The position numbers were made by a program, and so were the translations under genes. Under the pieces are notes generated by a model. It saw nothing but the letters and a program-made list of their open reading frames with translations. It had not been told where the DNA came from and did no database searches. A DNA stretch of 64,000 nucleotides from the NCBI GenBank assembly GCA_903866275.1, contig CAIPMU010000014.1, positions 212,400 through 276,399 on the forward strand, in the 5' to 3' direction. Below, one piece after another: positions 9,071 to 18,392 of the stretch. Position 1 is the first letter of the stretch. Each line of letters begins with the position of its first letter. The stretch is from Vampirovibrio chlorellavorus (lineage in GTDB: Bacteria; Cyanobacteriota; Vampirovibrionia; Vampirovibrionales; Vampirovibrionaceae).

Positions 9071-9526
9071 ATGACGATGTCCCGGAACCTCTCCTCCTCA
9101 CTGCCTGCCACGCTGGCTGAGCGCATTCGCTTTTTGCGTGAGAAACGCTATATGACCCCGGAATTACTGGCCATGAAAGCGATGGTGCCACTGAGTACCA
9201 TTGAGGATCTGGAAGCGGGCATTGAAATGTTTTTAGCGCCGGCTGTCCGGCAGCGTCTGGCACGGGTCTTGCATGTGCGTCCCTCCCAGATTCAGGAAGT
9301 GGAAAAAACGCCTGAATTTGATGAGCGTGAGGCCCTGAATCTGCAGCGACAAAGCATTGCCTTGCGAGAGGCAATTTTGCGTGATCCGGAAGGGGCGCAC
9401 CTTTGCCTCAGTTGTGGATCTTTGCTGGCGGTGCGTTTGTTTGAACGTCGCGATCTCCAGGACAATCCCTTGACGGTTTTAAAGGCCAATTGCACGCGCT
9501 GCCTGTTCCGTCTGACGGATGATTAA
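9071..9526 (+). CDS. Small HTH protein with C-terminal zinc-ribbon-like CxxC pairs
   Basis: This 151-residue protein has an N-terminal XRE-like helix-turn-helix (about residues 14-72: LAERIRFLREKRYMTPELLA, then MVPLSTIEDLEAG). A linker helix follows, and the C-terminal part carries CLSC near residue 118 and CTRC near residue 143, a likely zinc site. Similar HTH-plus-CxxC proteins occur in cyanobacteria from what I know of them. It probably binds DNA as a regulator; the target is unknown. It follows the large acidic protein gene by 53 bases and may be co-transcribed with it, and it converges on ubiE/menG with a 20-base gap. The start could also be the ATG at 9077. Confidence 0.7.
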   Translation: MTMSRNLSSSLPATLAERIRFLREKRYMTPELLAMKAMVPLSTIEDLEAGIEMFLAPAVRQRLARVLHVRPSQIQEVEKTPEFDEREALNLQRQSIALREAILRDPEGAHLCLSCGSLLAVRLFERRDLQDNPLTVLKANCTRCLFRLTDD

Positions 9527-9546
9527 ACCGGAGATGCGAAGTGGAT

Positions 9547-10287
9547 CTATAGAGGCTTTTGTCCAACTTGCAGGGAGACAGAGCCCAGCATCAGGGTTTG
9601 CGATTCCACCTGAACGCAACCGGCCTGTTCAAAGGCAGCCTTCAGTTCAGACGGTGTGAGAAAGTGCAGGGTCGATTCGGATAAATACCGATACGCCTGC
9701 GGATCTTGGGCGAATAATCCGCCAATGATGGGCATGATTTTGGAGAAGTAAAAGGCCATTCCGGGGAGCTTGGGCGTGGGGCAGGTATCCAGATTGACCA
9801 TACGGCCGCCGGGCTTGATCACGCGTTGCATTTCGGCCAGCGCCTGGGGAATGCTGGTCACGTTGCGGAGCCCAAAGCTGATAATGGCCCCGTCAAAGGT
9901 ATTATCCGGGTAGGGTAAGGCCAGCGCGTCGCCTTGTACCAGCGTCACGTTGGGATGCCTGGCCAGGCGGTGTCGAGCGACCGCCAGCATTTTTTCGGAG
10001 AAATCCAGTCCTTCCACCTGCCCGGTCGGACCCACCAGTGGCAGCAGCAGATCGATCAGGTCACCCGTGCCTGTGCAAATGTCCAGCACAGCCCCCCCTG
10101 CAGGGAGTTGTAGCTTCTGGCAGGCCAATTTCTTCCATTGCTTGTGGAAGCCCATGGAAATGCAGGTATTCAGGCTGTCATAAGTGCCTGCAATGCGGTT
10201 GAACATGTCCTGAACCTGGGCTGCCTTGTTGGCTTCGCCCTGTTCGGGGTTGGGTAGCACAGAAGAAAGGGGGCGGTTGCTCATCAT
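9547..10287 (-). CDS. ubiE: Demethylmenaquinone / 2-methoxy-6-polyprenyl-benzoquinol methyltransferase
   Basis: The 246-residue protein is a UbiE/MenG-type class I SAM methyltransferase that performs the C-methylation step of menaquinone, phylloquinone or ubiquinone synthesis. Seen: VQDMFNRIAGTYDSLNTCIS near the N-terminus (the family signature), the SAM-binding motif VLDICTGTGDL (about residues 65-75), ALPYPDNTFDGAIISFGLRN (about 120-140) and RVIKPGGRMVNLD. Its length fits the family. In the cyanobacterial lineage the equivalent enzyme is MenG, so a naphthoquinone substrate is the more likely one here. ATG 10284 is an equally possible start. Confidence 0.9.
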   Translation of the reverse strand: MMSNRPLSSVLPNPEQGEANKAAQVQDMFNRIAGTYDSLNTCISMGFHKQWKKLACQKLQLPAGGAVLDICTGTGDLIDLLLPLVGPTGQVEGLDFSEKMLAVARHRLARHPNVTLVQGDALALPYPDNTFDGAIISFGLRNVTSIPQALAEMQRVIKPGGRMVNLDTCPTPKLPGMAFYFSKIMPIIGGLFAQDPQAYRYLSESTLHFLTPSELKAAFEQAGCVQVESQTLMLGSVSLQVGQKPL

Positions 10288-10416
10288 ACGCCTATTTTGA
10301 CATGAACATACAGATTCACGCGGAATGGTTCGGTTGAGGTGACGGCTAATCGCTTTTCAGGTGAAATCGTTATGGGGTCGATCCGTTCGGGCACTCGGGA
10401 GAATTTTGCGGGTGTT

Positions 10417-11556
10417 TCAGGCATGAAACGGGGGATAACTCACCTTGGGGGCGGGTAGAATACCGTAAACCACCTGGTTTTTCCCCTGCTTTTTGGCCTG
10501 ATAGAGGGCGGCATCCGCTTTTTCAATCAGTTCGTAGCTTTGGGCATGATCCAGATTAAGCTGGGCCACGCCGACACTGATGGTGATGGTCATGGGGTTG
10601 TCGGGCAGACAGAACACGGTGCGTTCAATCATGGCCCGCAAGCGCTCCAGTAGCTCATAGGCGTCAATTTGTCCGGTTTCCGGCAGGATGAGCGCAAACT
10701 CTTCGCCGCCGTAGCGCGCGGAAATATCGGATTCCCGGACGTTGGCGCTGATCAGTTGCCCCAGTTCCTGCAAGATCCGGTCGCCGGTGGGGTGTCCGTA
10801 AAAGTCGTTGACCTTCTTGAAGTCGTCAATATCGAAGAGCGCCAGTGATAAGGGGCTGCGGTAGCGCTTGGCGCGCGCAATTTCAGCATCCAGTTGCAAA
10901 TTGAACTGACGACGGTTGACCAGTCCGGTGAGAACATCGGTGGCGGCCAGCGATTGCAGTTTAGTGACCCGATTGGAGGTGTTTTGTACCACTGCGGCGA
11001 CAATGCGCCCGAAGTGCGCCAGCGCCCAGATGAGTGGCAGGAGCATCAGTATTATTTGCAGGCTGACGGGCATGACTTTGACGGGCAGTGGGGTGAAGCC
11101 CATCAGGAGTGGGTAGCCCAGTGGAAAGCCCAGCAGATACAGGCCAATAAAAACGCCCAGTAAAATGCGGGAGATACTGCTATGCCCAAACAGCTGTGAT
11201 TGCAACAAAATGACGGTTGAAAACAGTAATACGCCCAACTGACCCGTCAGCAAATAGCAAACCGCCACGAGGCCGCTTCCCAGGATGGGGACGAGCAGGG
11301 TGAGTTTTTCCAGGGTGGTTTTGTCCATGCGAGGGTGGCGCTTGACCTTGCGTAAGCAGATCTCGTTGACTCCCAGAAAGGCGGCAACCACAATCGTTGT
11401 CGCCCCGAGTCGAAGCCAGGGCCAAATAGAGATTTGTGCCATGCCTGTGGCCTTGGGGGTGATCAGCGAGCCCAGTAAAATGACCCCGTATGCCAAAAAT
11501 GCAAAGCCGATGGTTCGGTTTAGCCGCAATCCTTGTTTGAGATGGTTGTGGAGCAT
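10417..11556 (-). CDS. Membrane-bound diguanylate cyclase (GGDEF protein)
   Basis: The 379-residue protein has about six hydrophobic segments (residues 15-190), then a complete GGDEF domain (about 205-365). The active-site loop is RYGGEEFALILPE and the metal-binding segment is LFDIDDFKKVNDFYGH, so catalysis of c-di-GMP from two GTP is expected. The RESD tetrapeptide five residues before GGEEF matches the RxxD inhibitory I-site, which gives product feedback in this family. The membrane part is probably a sensor of unknown signal, acting at the inner membrane. A GAGGAG site precedes ATG 11556. It lies downstream of a TPR protein on the same strand with a gap of 65 bases. Confidence 0.88.
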   Translation of the reverse strand: MLHNHLKQGLRLNRTIGFAFLAYGVILLGSLITPKATGMAQISIWPWLRLGATTIVVAAFLGVNEICLRKVKRHPRMDKTTLEKLTLLVPILGSGLVAVCYLLTGQLGVLLFSTVILLQSQLFGHSSISRILLGVFIGLYLLGFPLGYPLLMGFTPLPVKVMPVSLQIILMLLPLIWALAHFGRIVAAVVQNTSNRVTKLQSLAATDVLTGLVNRRQFNLQLDAEIARAKRYRSPLSLALFDIDDFKKVNDFYGHPTGDRILQELGQLISANVRESDISARYGGEEFALILPETGQIDAYELLERLRAMIERTVFCLPDNPMTITISVGVAQLNLDHAQSYELIEKADAALYQAKKQGKNQVVYGILPAPKVSYPPFHA

Positions 11557-11621
11557 GGGCTCAGTCTCCTCACATGGCAGTGGTGGTTGACGGTGAGTGC
11601 GCTGCGTTACTGCAGTGTGGG

Positions 11622-12485
11622 TTATTTTTTGGACGCAGGCGTTTTGGTGTTGTTCTTCAGGGCCGCATCAATCGCTTCGATTCGTTGAATGGCCTCCAGA
11701 CCAATGGTGTTACCGATTTCTACCCCTTTGGCCCGAGTGTAGAATGCGCGGGCCTCGGTGAATTTCCCCTCATTTTCGTACAGGGTGCCCAGGTTAAACA
11801 AGGTGCGCTGATCCGTGGGTTGCAGTTTGAGGGCCTGTTCATAGGCCAGTTGGGCGTCAGTTACGCGGCCCGCACGTTGGAGTACGCTCCCCTTGTTGAA
11901 AAAATACTGCGCGTTCCCCGGATCCAGCGTGGTCAGCTGATTAAATGTTTTGATGGCTTCGTCAATTTTTCCATCAAACGCGTAAGCCGTTGATAAACCA
12001 TTCAGGGTGTTGAGGTGCCTGGGGTTAATGACCAGCGCTTTCTGGAAGGCCTCAATGGCTTTGTGGTATTGCCGCATGGTTAACCAGGCAAAACCAATGT
12101 TGCTTTGGGCTTCCACCAGTTTTGGGTTTTGCTTCAGCGCCGCCTCAAAGTGGGTAATGGATTCTTTCAGCAGTTGCTTTTGTCCGCTGAGATTCCCTTT
12201 TTCACTCTGGACTTGTGCAATTTGAAAGAGTTCTACCCCTTTGTTGTATTCCACAGAGCCAACGGGTAAGCCGTCTGGGTTGATCGTTGCATCCGGGGAG
12301 GGCTTATTGGCGGTTGATTGGGGTTCCGGGGCGTTGGGACCCTGTGTTTCGGCCATTGCCACGTTGGGCGTTTGCACGTTCAGGGCAACCGTCAGGCCAA
12401 CGAGGAGGCCGAATCCGGCAAGCATCCGCCATCGCCAAAAGTCGCCTCGGGCTGGGCTGCTAGGCTGCAAAGGAAGCTGCGACAT
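11622..12485 (-). CDS. TPR-repeat protein with N-terminal membrane anchor or signal sequence
   Basis: This 287-residue protein has a hydrophobic segment near the N-terminus (about residues 20-40: MLAGFGLLVGLTVALNV) that can act as a signal peptide or anchor. A Pro/Ala-rich linker and four or more tetratricopeptide repeats (about 75-265) follow, with typical pairs such as NIGFAWLTMRQYHKAIEAFQ and NLGTLYENEGKFTEARAFY. TPRs mediate protein contacts; it is likely to sit in the periplasm as an assembly factor. GGAGGT precedes the ATG and the gene starts 4 bases after the symporter stop codon, so the two are likely co-transcribed. A specific function cannot be named. Confidence 0.75.
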   Translation of the reverse strand: MSQLPLQPSSPARGDFWRWRMLAGFGLLVGLTVALNVQTPNVAMAETQGPNAPEPQSTANKPSPDATINPDGLPVGSVEYNKGVELFQIAQVQSEKGNLSGQKQLLKESITHFEAALKQNPKLVEAQSNIGFAWLTMRQYHKAIEAFQKALVINPRHLNTLNGLSTAYAFDGKIDEAIKTFNQLTTLDPGNAQYFFNKGSVLQRAGRVTDAQLAYEQALKLQPTDQRTLFNLGTLYENEGKFTEARAFYTRAKGVEIGNTIGLEAIQRIEAIDAALKNNTKTPASKK

Positions 12486-12488
12486 GCG

Positions 12489-13838
12489 CTAGACAACCTC
12501 CGTCCACTTGTCATCGTTGTTCAGGATGTCGCGGTTTAATTCGCCTTCGCTGGAAGCCACCAGTGCGGCAACCGTGCAGCTGCTCATCACGTTGACAACA
12601 GTACGGCACATATCCAGGACCCGATCAATCGACCACAGGAGGGCAATACCGCCTGCCACATAATCCAGATTGACTTTGCCAATGCTGCTCAGCACGATGG
12701 ATATGGTAATGAGTCCTGCGCTGGGAACCCCTGCCGCACCGATAGAAGCAATGATGGAGAACAGGATGATCATGCCCAAGCGATAAGGATCCATGGGGAT
12801 ATGGTAGGCCTGCATCAGGAAAATGACGGCAATCACTTCAAACATGGTGGTGCCGGTTTTGTTGATGGTCGCACCGGTGGGCAGCACAAAACTGGCAATG
12901 CGGTTGGAGACCCCGGCGCGACGCTCCATGCAGGCAATGGTGATGGGCAGGGTGGCCGAACTGCTGGCTGTGCCAAAGGCCACCATGATGGCTTCCGAAA
13001 TGGCGCGATAGACATTCATGAAGTTGATTTTGGCGAGTACCTGCAACATGAGGGGGAAGATGACAAACATCTGAATCAGCAGGCCGCCCAGAATGGCGAC
13101 ACCGTAAAGCCACAGTTCACTGAAGACGCCCACGCCGGATTTGGCCACGGTAATAAAGGCCAGCGAAAACACGCCGGGAACGGCAAAAATCATCACCCAA
13201 TCGGTCAGCTTCATGGTGGCGGTAAAGAGGGCTTCAAAAAAGCTGATCACCGGTCGTCCCGCTTCCCCAATGCTGGCCACGGCAGCGCCAAATAATAAAG
13301 TGAAAATGATCACCGGGACCAATTCTGCTTTGGCCAGCGATTCTACGGGGTTGCGAGGAATCATATTGAAAAAGAGGGTTTGCAGATCCTGAGGTGGCCC
13401 TTGTTGCAGTTGTTGCAGGATGCCGGATACGTTGGCCTGGGATAAAAAGCCTTGCTGCAACTGGTTACCGGGTTCCAGAATCAGGGCAAGACCGGCGCCC
13501 AGAACGGCACTAATGCCCATGAGCAACAGGAAGTAAGAGAGCACTTTTACGCCCATGCGGCCCAATTGGCGTGCATCACCCAGTGAGGCCACACCCACAA
13601 TCAGGGAGCTGACCACCAAAGGCACCACAATCATGGTGATTAGCCTGATAAAGAGCTGGCCGACGACGTCAAAAAACTGATGGATAAAGCTATAGCTATC
13701 CACATCGTTGGCGAGCGCCGGATAGGGAAGGTAAATACCCAACACCACGCCCAACAGAATTGCTACCAGAATATGCCAGTGTCTCTTCGTTCCCAGCCCC
13801 AATGCCACCAGGATCAGCCAGAAGGCTTTCGCTCTCAT
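12489..13838 (-). CDS. Dicarboxylate/amino acid:cation symporter (DAACS family)
   Basis: The 449-residue protein is a sodium- or proton-coupled transporter of the DAACS (GltP/DctA) family, located in the inner membrane. Seen: eight or so hydrophobic segments; the hairpin-loop serine-rich motif AFGTASSSATLPIT (about residues 290-303); the segment FVLPTGATINKTGTTMF (about 316-332), equivalent to the family's P-x-G-x-x-x-N-x-D/T-G-T motif; and SAGLITISIVLSSIG. The N-terminal region of the conserved core contains PLVVSSLIVGVASLGD. Substrate choice (glutamate, aspartate, C4-dicarboxylates) cannot be read from the sequence. AAGGAC precedes ATG 13838. A TPR gene follows almost immediately. Confidence 0.88.
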   Translation of the reverse strand: MRAKAFWLILVALGLGTKRHWHILVAILLGVVLGIYLPYPALANDVDSYSFIHQFFDVVGQLFIRLITMIVVPLVVSSLIVGVASLGDARQLGRMGVKVLSYFLLLMGISAVLGAGLALILEPGNQLQQGFLSQANVSGILQQLQQGPPQDLQTLFFNMIPRNPVESLAKAELVPVIIFTLLFGAAVASIGEAGRPVISFFEALFTATMKLTDWVMIFAVPGVFSLAFITVAKSGVGVFSELWLYGVAILGGLLIQMFVIFPLMLQVLAKINFMNVYRAISEAIMVAFGTASSSATLPITIACMERRAGVSNRIASFVLPTGATINKTGTTMFEVIAVIFLMQAYHIPMDPYRLGMIILFSIIASIGAAGVPSAGLITISIVLSSIGKVNLDYVAGGIALLWSIDRVLDMCRTVVNVMSSCTVAALVASSEGELNRDILNNDDKWTEVV

Positions 13839-13952
13839 TCAAAGGTCCTTCATCAATCAATCAAATAGGATAAAGATTAGTCCTTATTATACGCCAAGAT
13901 GGCCCCGCGACGTGAGGACTTCCCGAGAGGACGTCCCAAATCAATTTGCCCT

Positions 13953-14459
13953 TCAGCGTCTTTTGCCTTTGGTTGGCCAGGCCGAACTGAGCGCATCCAG
14001 CATAATATGCAGCAGACAGCCCACCCAAATGCCTACACCCAGCCACAGCAAAGTCGGCAGATTGGCGCTTAAAAATGCCAGCACATCCTGTCCGGGGGAA
14101 TGTGCCTTGATATGGCTCCACTGGGCCAGCACCAGATAGGTGATGCAATAAATCAGCGTAAGCACCGCCGAGAGATACAGCAGGCGCAACCACGAGGCCA
14201 GCAAAATGCCGTGCGATAAACCGGAGCGATGCTTGGCCACCCACTGATAAGGTCGCCAAATGAAGCGAAACATGCCCCAGCGATAGAACGGACGACTGCG
14301 CGTGTCCAAATCCGGGCTTAGTAGCAGGCCCCCGATTAAATGCCCCAGCGTAATGATGCCGCCAGTAGCCAGCGGCAGGTGAAAGCCCCACGTGCTGATC
14401 AGCCAGACCACCGGGGTCAGCGCCCATGTGACTTGATCGTGTGTTTTTCCCGAACTCAT
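13953..14459 (-). CDS. DUF2227-like membrane protein (putative metal-binding hydrolase fold)
   Basis: The 168-residue product starts MSSGKTHDQVTW and contains SPDLDTRSRPFYRWGMFRFI followed by HRSGLSHG, which match the cyanobacterial DUF2227 'metal-binding protein' pattern (SGRTHD..., PDLD, HRS..SHG). His and Asp residues in these motifs are the likely metal ligands, as in LexA-unrelated membrane hydrolases of this type. Four hydrophobic segments suggest an inner-membrane protein. I chose the ATG at 14459 because family members begin at this motif; an in-frame ATG at 14486 is possible. The gene is divergent from the aldehyde dehydrogenase. Function unknown. Confidence 0.75.
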   Translation of the reverse strand: MSSGKTHDQVTWALTPVVWLISTWGFHLPLATGGIITLGHLIGGLLLSPDLDTRSRPFYRWGMFRFIWRPYQWVAKHRSGLSHGILLASWLRLLYLSAVLTLIYCITYLVLAQWSHIKAHSPGQDVLAFLSANLPTLLWLGVGIWVGCLLHIMLDALSSAWPTKGKRR

Positions 14460-14523
14460 GCTGTAACTGTAGCATAGCTGCAGCAATCAGAAGGAAGCTC
14501 CGGGGCGAGGTTGGAATAGGCTC

Positions 14524-14552
14524 TGTTGAGCCGCCTGGCTTTGCGTTATAAT
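14524..14552 (+). promoter_or_regulatory. Likely promoter of the aldehyde dehydrogenase gene
   Basis: A perfect TATAAT at 14547-14552 stands 33 bases before the start codon. TGTTGA at 14524-14529 gives a 17-base spacing but is a poor -35; TTGAGC at 14526-14531 is better but with 15-base spacing. Confidence 0.5.
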
Positions 14553-14584
14553 GGGCGCCTAAGCAGTTGAGGAGGAATTTATTG

Positions 14585-16123
14585 ATGGCGGCCACACAAG
14601 CCAATCCCCAGGCTCCGTTTGAGATTAAGCCCAGCACGTTCAGTGGGCAAACCCAGTTTTTAAACTATATTGGCGGTCAGTGGGTGCCCGCCAAGTCTGG
14701 TAAAACCTTTCAAAGCCTCAATCCCGCCGATCCGTCGGATGTGATTGGGGTGTTTCCCGCCGCAGGGCCCGATGATGTGAATGCCGCCGTGGCCGCCGCC
14801 AAGACGGCTTACGAAACATGGCGACTTACCCCCGCCCCGGTGCGCGGTGAGATTCTGTTTCGCGCAGGGCAAATTCTGATTGAGCGCAAAGAGGAACTGG
14901 CCCGCGAAATGACCCGTGAAATGGGCAAAGTGCTGGCTGAAGCCCGCGGTGATGTTCAGGAAGTCATTGATATGACCTTTTATGCCGCCGGTGAAGGCCG
15001 TCGCCTGTTTGGCCAAACTGTTCCGTCCGAGTTGCAGAACAAGTTTGCCATGTCGGTACGTGCGCCCTTGGGCGTGGTGGGGCTAATCACCCCCTGGAAC
15101 TTCCCCATGGCCATTCCTAGCTGGAAGTTAATGCCTGCCCTGATTTGCGGCAATACCTGCGTTTTAAAACCCGCCAGCGACACCCCCTTATTGTCCCATC
15201 GTCTGGTGGAAATTCTGGAAGAAGCCGGTATTCCCAAAGGCGTGGTCAATCTGGTTTACGGTTCCGGGCGCGAAGTGGGTGAGCCGCTGATGGCCCACAA
15301 GGACGTGACCCTGATCTCCTTTACCGGCTCCACCGATGTCGGCCGTCGGGTGAATGAGGCCTGCGCCCCGACGTTCAAGCGCGTTTCTCTGGAGATGGGC
15401 GGCAAGAACGCCATCCTGATCATGGATGACGCCAACCTCGATCTGGCTGTGGATGGTGTTCTGTGGGGCGCTTTTGGCACCTCTGGGCAGCGCTGTACTG
15501 CGGCCAGCCGCGTGATTGTCCACAAGGCCGTTCATGCCCAGGTGCGCGACAAGTTAGTTAAGCGCATTGGGGAGCTGAAGCTCGGCTATGGCTTGAATCC
15601 GGATGTGAAAGTGGGCCCGGTGATCAATGAAGCCTCCCTGAAGAAAATTCTGGAGTACATTGAAATCGGCAAAGCTGAAGGCGCGACCTTGCTGGCGGGT
15701 GGCCAACGGGATACTCAGGCGGGCCCCGGCTGGTTTGTGCAACCCACCCTGTTCGATAACGTGAAGTCGACCATGCGCGTTGCCCAGGAGGAAATCTTTG
15801 GGCCTGTGACGGCCCTGATTCCGGTGAATGACTTTAAAGAGGCGATTGAAGTGGCCAATAACATTCAATTTGGCCTCTCGACTGCCATTTATACCAAGAA
15901 CGTCAATCAGGCCTTCACCGCCCTGCGGGATCTGGAGTCCGGCTTGTGCTATGTGAACGCGCCTACCATTGGGGCGGAAGTGCATCTGCCCTTCGGTGGC
16001 ATGAAAGACACCGGCAACGGCCACCGCGACGCGGGTTCGACCTCGCTGGATGTGTTCTCTGAATGGAAGAGCTTGTACGTGGATTACAGCGACAAGCTGC
16101 AACGCGCCCAGATTGACCATTAA
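14585..16123 (+). CDS. Aldehyde dehydrogenase (NAD(P)-dependent), substrate undetermined
   Basis: The 512-residue enzyme is a full-length ALDH-superfamily member that oxidises an aldehyde to the acid. Seen: the Rossmann segment and catalytic Asn in [19 protein letters not shown], the catalytic Glu in [17 protein letters not shown], the catalytic Cys in [13 protein letters not shown], and [12 protein letters not shown] near the C-terminus. The ATG at 14585 is chosen because GAGGAGGAAT sits 8 bases before it; a longer reading frame upstream has no such site. The sequence resembles semialdehyde dehydrogenases (alpha-ketoglutaric semialdehyde or similar), but the substrate cannot be fixed. It stands alone between a promoter and a strong terminator. 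Confidence 0.92.
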   Translation: MAATQANPQAPFEIKPSTFSGQTQFLNYIGGQWVPAKSGKTFQSLNPADPSDVIGVFPAAGPDDVNAAVAAAKTAYETWRLTPAPVRGEILFRAGQILIERKEELAREMTREMGKVLAEARGDVQEVIDMTFYAAGEGRRLFGQTVPSELQNKFAMSVRAPLGVVGLITPWNFPMAIPSWKLMPALICGNTCVLKPASDTPLLSHRLVEILEEAGIPKGVVNLVYGSGREVGEPLMAHKDVTLISFTGSTDVGRRVNEACAPTFKRVSLEMGGKNAILIMDDANLDLAVDGVLWGAFGTSGQRCTAASRVIVHKAVHAQVRDKLVKRIGELKLGYGLNPDVKVGPVINEASLKKILEYIEIGKAEGATLLAGGQRDTQAGPGWFVQPTLFDNVKSTMRVAQEEIFGPVTALIPVNDFKEAIEVANNIQFGLSTAIYTKNVNQAFTALRDLESGLCYVNAPTIGAEVHLPFGGMKDTGNGHRDAGSTSLDVFSEWKSLYVDYSDKLQRAQIDH

Positions 16124-16158
16124 GTCTCAGTAGTCTGCCGATTAAGCCTATATCGTGC

Positions 16159-16192
16159 AAAAGCCCTCTGACTAAAGGTCAGAGGGCTTTTG
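16159..16192 (+). terminator. Rho-independent terminator after the aldehyde dehydrogenase
   Basis: A perfect 14-bp stem (16159-16172 with 16178-16191, arms AAAAGCCCTCTGAC/GTCAGAGGGCTTTT) with a 5-base loop ends in a T tract. Confidence 0.9.
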
Positions 16193-16291
16193 CCGTGAGT
16201 CATATGTTATTAGAGCGAGATCATTTCTAGTTCGGTTTTGTTTTAAGATAAGTAGCCAAGTACTGAACCCCCATGAGACGAAGGAAACATC

Positions 16292-16840
16292 ATGTCTGCC
16301 CTTGTCCCCTTGTCCCGTTTTACCCATTCCGAATATTCTGCGTTTAAGCCTTTTCAGGCTGGCAGTATCGATCTGGCTGAACGCGTTAACCCCCGTAAGC
16401 GGGCGTTGGAATCCGAACAGAGCCTATTGGCTGCGGATGCCTTGCTGGGGCTTTCGCGGGCACTGGAGAAAGATACTTTTGCCCAGAAGCCCAAAGTGTC
16501 AAAGCATGTTCCCGAAACTGTACCGCAGGCTAAATTTTTGCAGGAGTGCCTTGTCCAGTTTCAGAGGCAGGGAAAAACGAAAGAGCAGTTTGTGATCGCA
16601 CTGTTTCAACCCGCGCACGCACCGTTATCCATCCCGGATAAGGCATTGATCTACTCGTTGCTTAAGCGCAACCTTTCTCTATCCTTTCAGGCTTTACGAC
16701 AAGGTGCAAACCCCCGATTAACGACGCCGTTGGTCAATGCCAAGACTGTTGGCTTACAAGGGCAGAGTTCCATATTGCAGTGGGCAATCGCGAGTGGCAA
16801 TGTTCCCTTGGAGGAATTGTTGATCAAGTATGGTGCCTGA
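16292..16840 (+). CDS. Small protein ending in an ankyrin-like repeat; function unknown
   Basis: The 182-residue protein has an unrecognised N-terminal region with many Arg/Lys and Ala residues. Its last 60 residues look like two ankyrin-type helical pairs: SLSFQALRQGANPRLTTPL and SILQWAIASGNVPLEELLIK, the latter close to the ankyrin consensus (xLhxAaxxGxxxxxxxLLxxGA), ending in KYGA. AAGGAAA precedes ATG 16292 at normal spacing. It has no signal peptide. It stands between the dehydrogenase terminator and the asnS promoter, so it is probably a single-gene unit. Confidence 0.6.
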   Translation: MSALVPLSRFTHSEYSAFKPFQAGSIDLAERVNPRKRALESEQSLLAADALLGLSRALEKDTFAQKPKVSKHVPETVPQAKFLQECLVQFQRQGKTKEQFVIALFQPAHAPLSIPDKALIYSLLKRNLSLSFQALRQGANPRLTTPLVNAKTVGLQGQSSILQWAIASGNVPLEELLIKYGA

Positions 16841-16966
16841 TCGAAAGTCCTTTGACGCAGGTGCTTTTCCTTGAACCATGCCCCTTAAGAAATGGAGTGC
16901 CTGATTGTGGGTGGCAGATTGCTCTGTCGAGGCAGAACCATCAGTTACGCTTAAAGGGGGCCAGGA

Positions 16967-16995
16967 TTGTCTTGGGTTCGCCAGCAGGCTAAGAT
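16967..16995 (+). promoter_or_regulatory. Likely asnS promoter
   Basis: TTGTCT (16967-16972) and TAAGAT (16990-16995) are 17 bases apart. The -10 hexamer lies inside a 20-bp perfect palindrome. Expected transcription start is near 17002. Confidence 0.55.
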
Positions 16996-17008
16996 AGGCC
17001 TATCTTAG
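16989..17008. promoter_or_regulatory. 20-bp perfect palindrome over the asnS -10 region; candidate operator
   Basis: The sequence CTAAGATAGGCCTATCTTAG is identical to its reverse complement. It spans the putative -10 and start site of asnS and ends 9 bases before the ribosome binding site (GGGAGAGG). It could bind a dimeric repressor, or form an 8-bp hairpin with a GGCC loop in the mRNA leader. Confidence 0.55.
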
Positions 17009-17034
17009 TCACAGTCTGGGAGAGGATGCTGTCA

Positions 17035-18369
17035 ATGCCCACTACCGAAATGGGAACCCCGCTAAAGCGCATTTATATTGAAGATATTGCCGCCCACCAA
17101 GGGCAAACAGTCACTTTGCAAGGCTGGTTGTATAACAAGCGTTCCAGCGGCAAATTACACTTTTTGCAATTACGCGATGGCACGCACGTGATTCAATGCG
17201 TGGTGTTCAAGGGCGATGTCTCTCCGGAAGTGTTTGAGGCAGCCGATAAAGTGAGTCAGGAGTCCTGCATTCAGGTCACCGGGGTGGTGAAAGAGGATAA
17301 ACGCTCCCCGTTGGGTTTTGAGCTGGGCGTGACTGACTTTAAAGTATTAGGCGCTTCAGTGGACTACCCCATCTCTCCCAAGGAGCACGGCGTGGCCTTC
17401 CTGATGGATCATCGCCACCTGTGGCTGCGATCTTCCCGTCAGCATGCCATTATTCGCATTCGTGCCGAGATCATACGCGCGGTGCGGAATTACTTTGATG
17501 AGCAGGGGTTTACCCTGGTGGATGCTCCCATCTTCACGCCAAATGCCTGTGAAGGGACTTCGAATCTGTTTGAAACCGATTATTTCGAGGAAAAAGCCTA
17601 CCTCACCCAAAGCGGACAACTCTACATGGAAGCTGCCGCCGCTGCTTTTGGCAAAGTGTACTGCTTTGGTCCCACGTTTCGTGCGGAAAAATCCAAAACT
17701 CGTCGCCACCTCACTGAATTCTGGATGGTGGAACCGGAAGTGGCCTTTATGGATCTCTATGAGGATATGGATCTGGCTGAAGATTTTGTGTGTTACATCG
17801 TTCAGCAGGTGCTCAAAAATCGTCGGGCCGAGCTGGAAATCCTGGAGCGAGATATTAGTAAGCTGGAAGCCATTCAAAAGCCTTTCCCTCGCATAACCTA
17901 CGATGAAGCCATTGAGCTGATTCGCAAGCACGGCCCGGAAGAGGAACACAAGAACTTCCCCTGGGGCGAAGACTTTGGCGGCGATGAGGAAACGATTATC
18001 TCCCAACAGTTTGATCGGCCTGTGTTTATTCACCACTACCCCACCGAAATCAAGGCGTTCTATATGAAGCCGGACCCGGAGAATCCCAAGTACGCCCTGA
18101 ACGTGGATATGATCGCCCCGGAAGGATACGGCGAAGTGATTGGCGGCGGGCAACGCGAGGATGATTTGGACGTTCTGCTTTCCAAAATTGAAGCCCACGG
18201 CTTGCCCATGGAGGCCTTCAACTGGTATCTGGATGTCCGCAAGTATGGCAGCTTCCCCCATGCCGGTTTTGGTCTGGGCATTGAACGCACGGTTTCATGG
18301 CTGTGTGGCCTGCATCACGTGCGGGAAACCATCCCGTTCCCTCGTCTGATGGATCGGTTGCGCCCTTAA
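17035..18369 (+). CDS. asnS: Asparaginyl-tRNA synthetase
   Basis: The 444-residue class IIb synthetase charges tRNA-Asn with asparagine. Seen: an N-terminal OB-fold anticodon-binding domain ([20 protein letters not shown], about residues 18-37, to about 110), class II motif 2 in [19 protein letters not shown], and motif 3 in [16 protein letters not shown] near the C-terminus. The [11 protein letters not shown] segment and lack of the long AspRS GAD insertion fit AsnRS rather than AspRS. The ATG at 17035 is preferred over the ATG at 17026 because GGGAGAGG then has proper spacing; at 17026 the site would overlap the start. A terminator follows. Its presence implies direct Asn-tRNA formation. 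Confidence 0.93.
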   Translation: MPTTEMGTPLKRIYIEDIAAHQGQTVTLQGWLYNKRSSGKLHFLQLRDGTHVIQCVVFKGDVSPEVFEAADKVSQESCIQVTGVVKEDKRSPLGFELGVTDFKVLGASVDYPISPKEHGVAFLMDHRHLWLRSSRQHAIIRIRAEIIRAVRNYFDEQGFTLVDAPIFTPNACEGTSNLFETDYFEEKAYLTQSGQLYMEAAAAAFGKVYCFGPTFRAEKSKTRRHLTEFWMVEPEVAFMDLYEDMDLAEDFVCYIVQQVLKNRRAELEILERDISKLEAIQKPFPRITYDEAIELIRKHGPEEEHKNFPWGEDFGGDEETIISQQFDRPVFIHHYPTEIKAFYMKPDPENPKYALNVDMIAPEGYGEVIGGGQREDDLDVLLSKIEAHGLPMEAFNWYLDVRKYGSFPHAGFGLGIERTVSWLCGLHHVRETIPFPRLMDRLRP

Positions 18370-18392
18370 TTACAATTATTTTTGGATTTGAG

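Noticed and set aside
13861..14637. 258-codon frame overlapping the DUF2227-like gene
   Set aside because: It is in a different frame, and the DUF2227 motifs (GKTHD, SPDLD, HRSGLSHG) are in the other frame.
17356..18261. Antisense open frame of 301 codons inside asnS
   Set aside because: It lies fully inside a well-supported synthetase gene, has no ribosome site, and its residues are a reverse-frame shadow rich in His and Gly.
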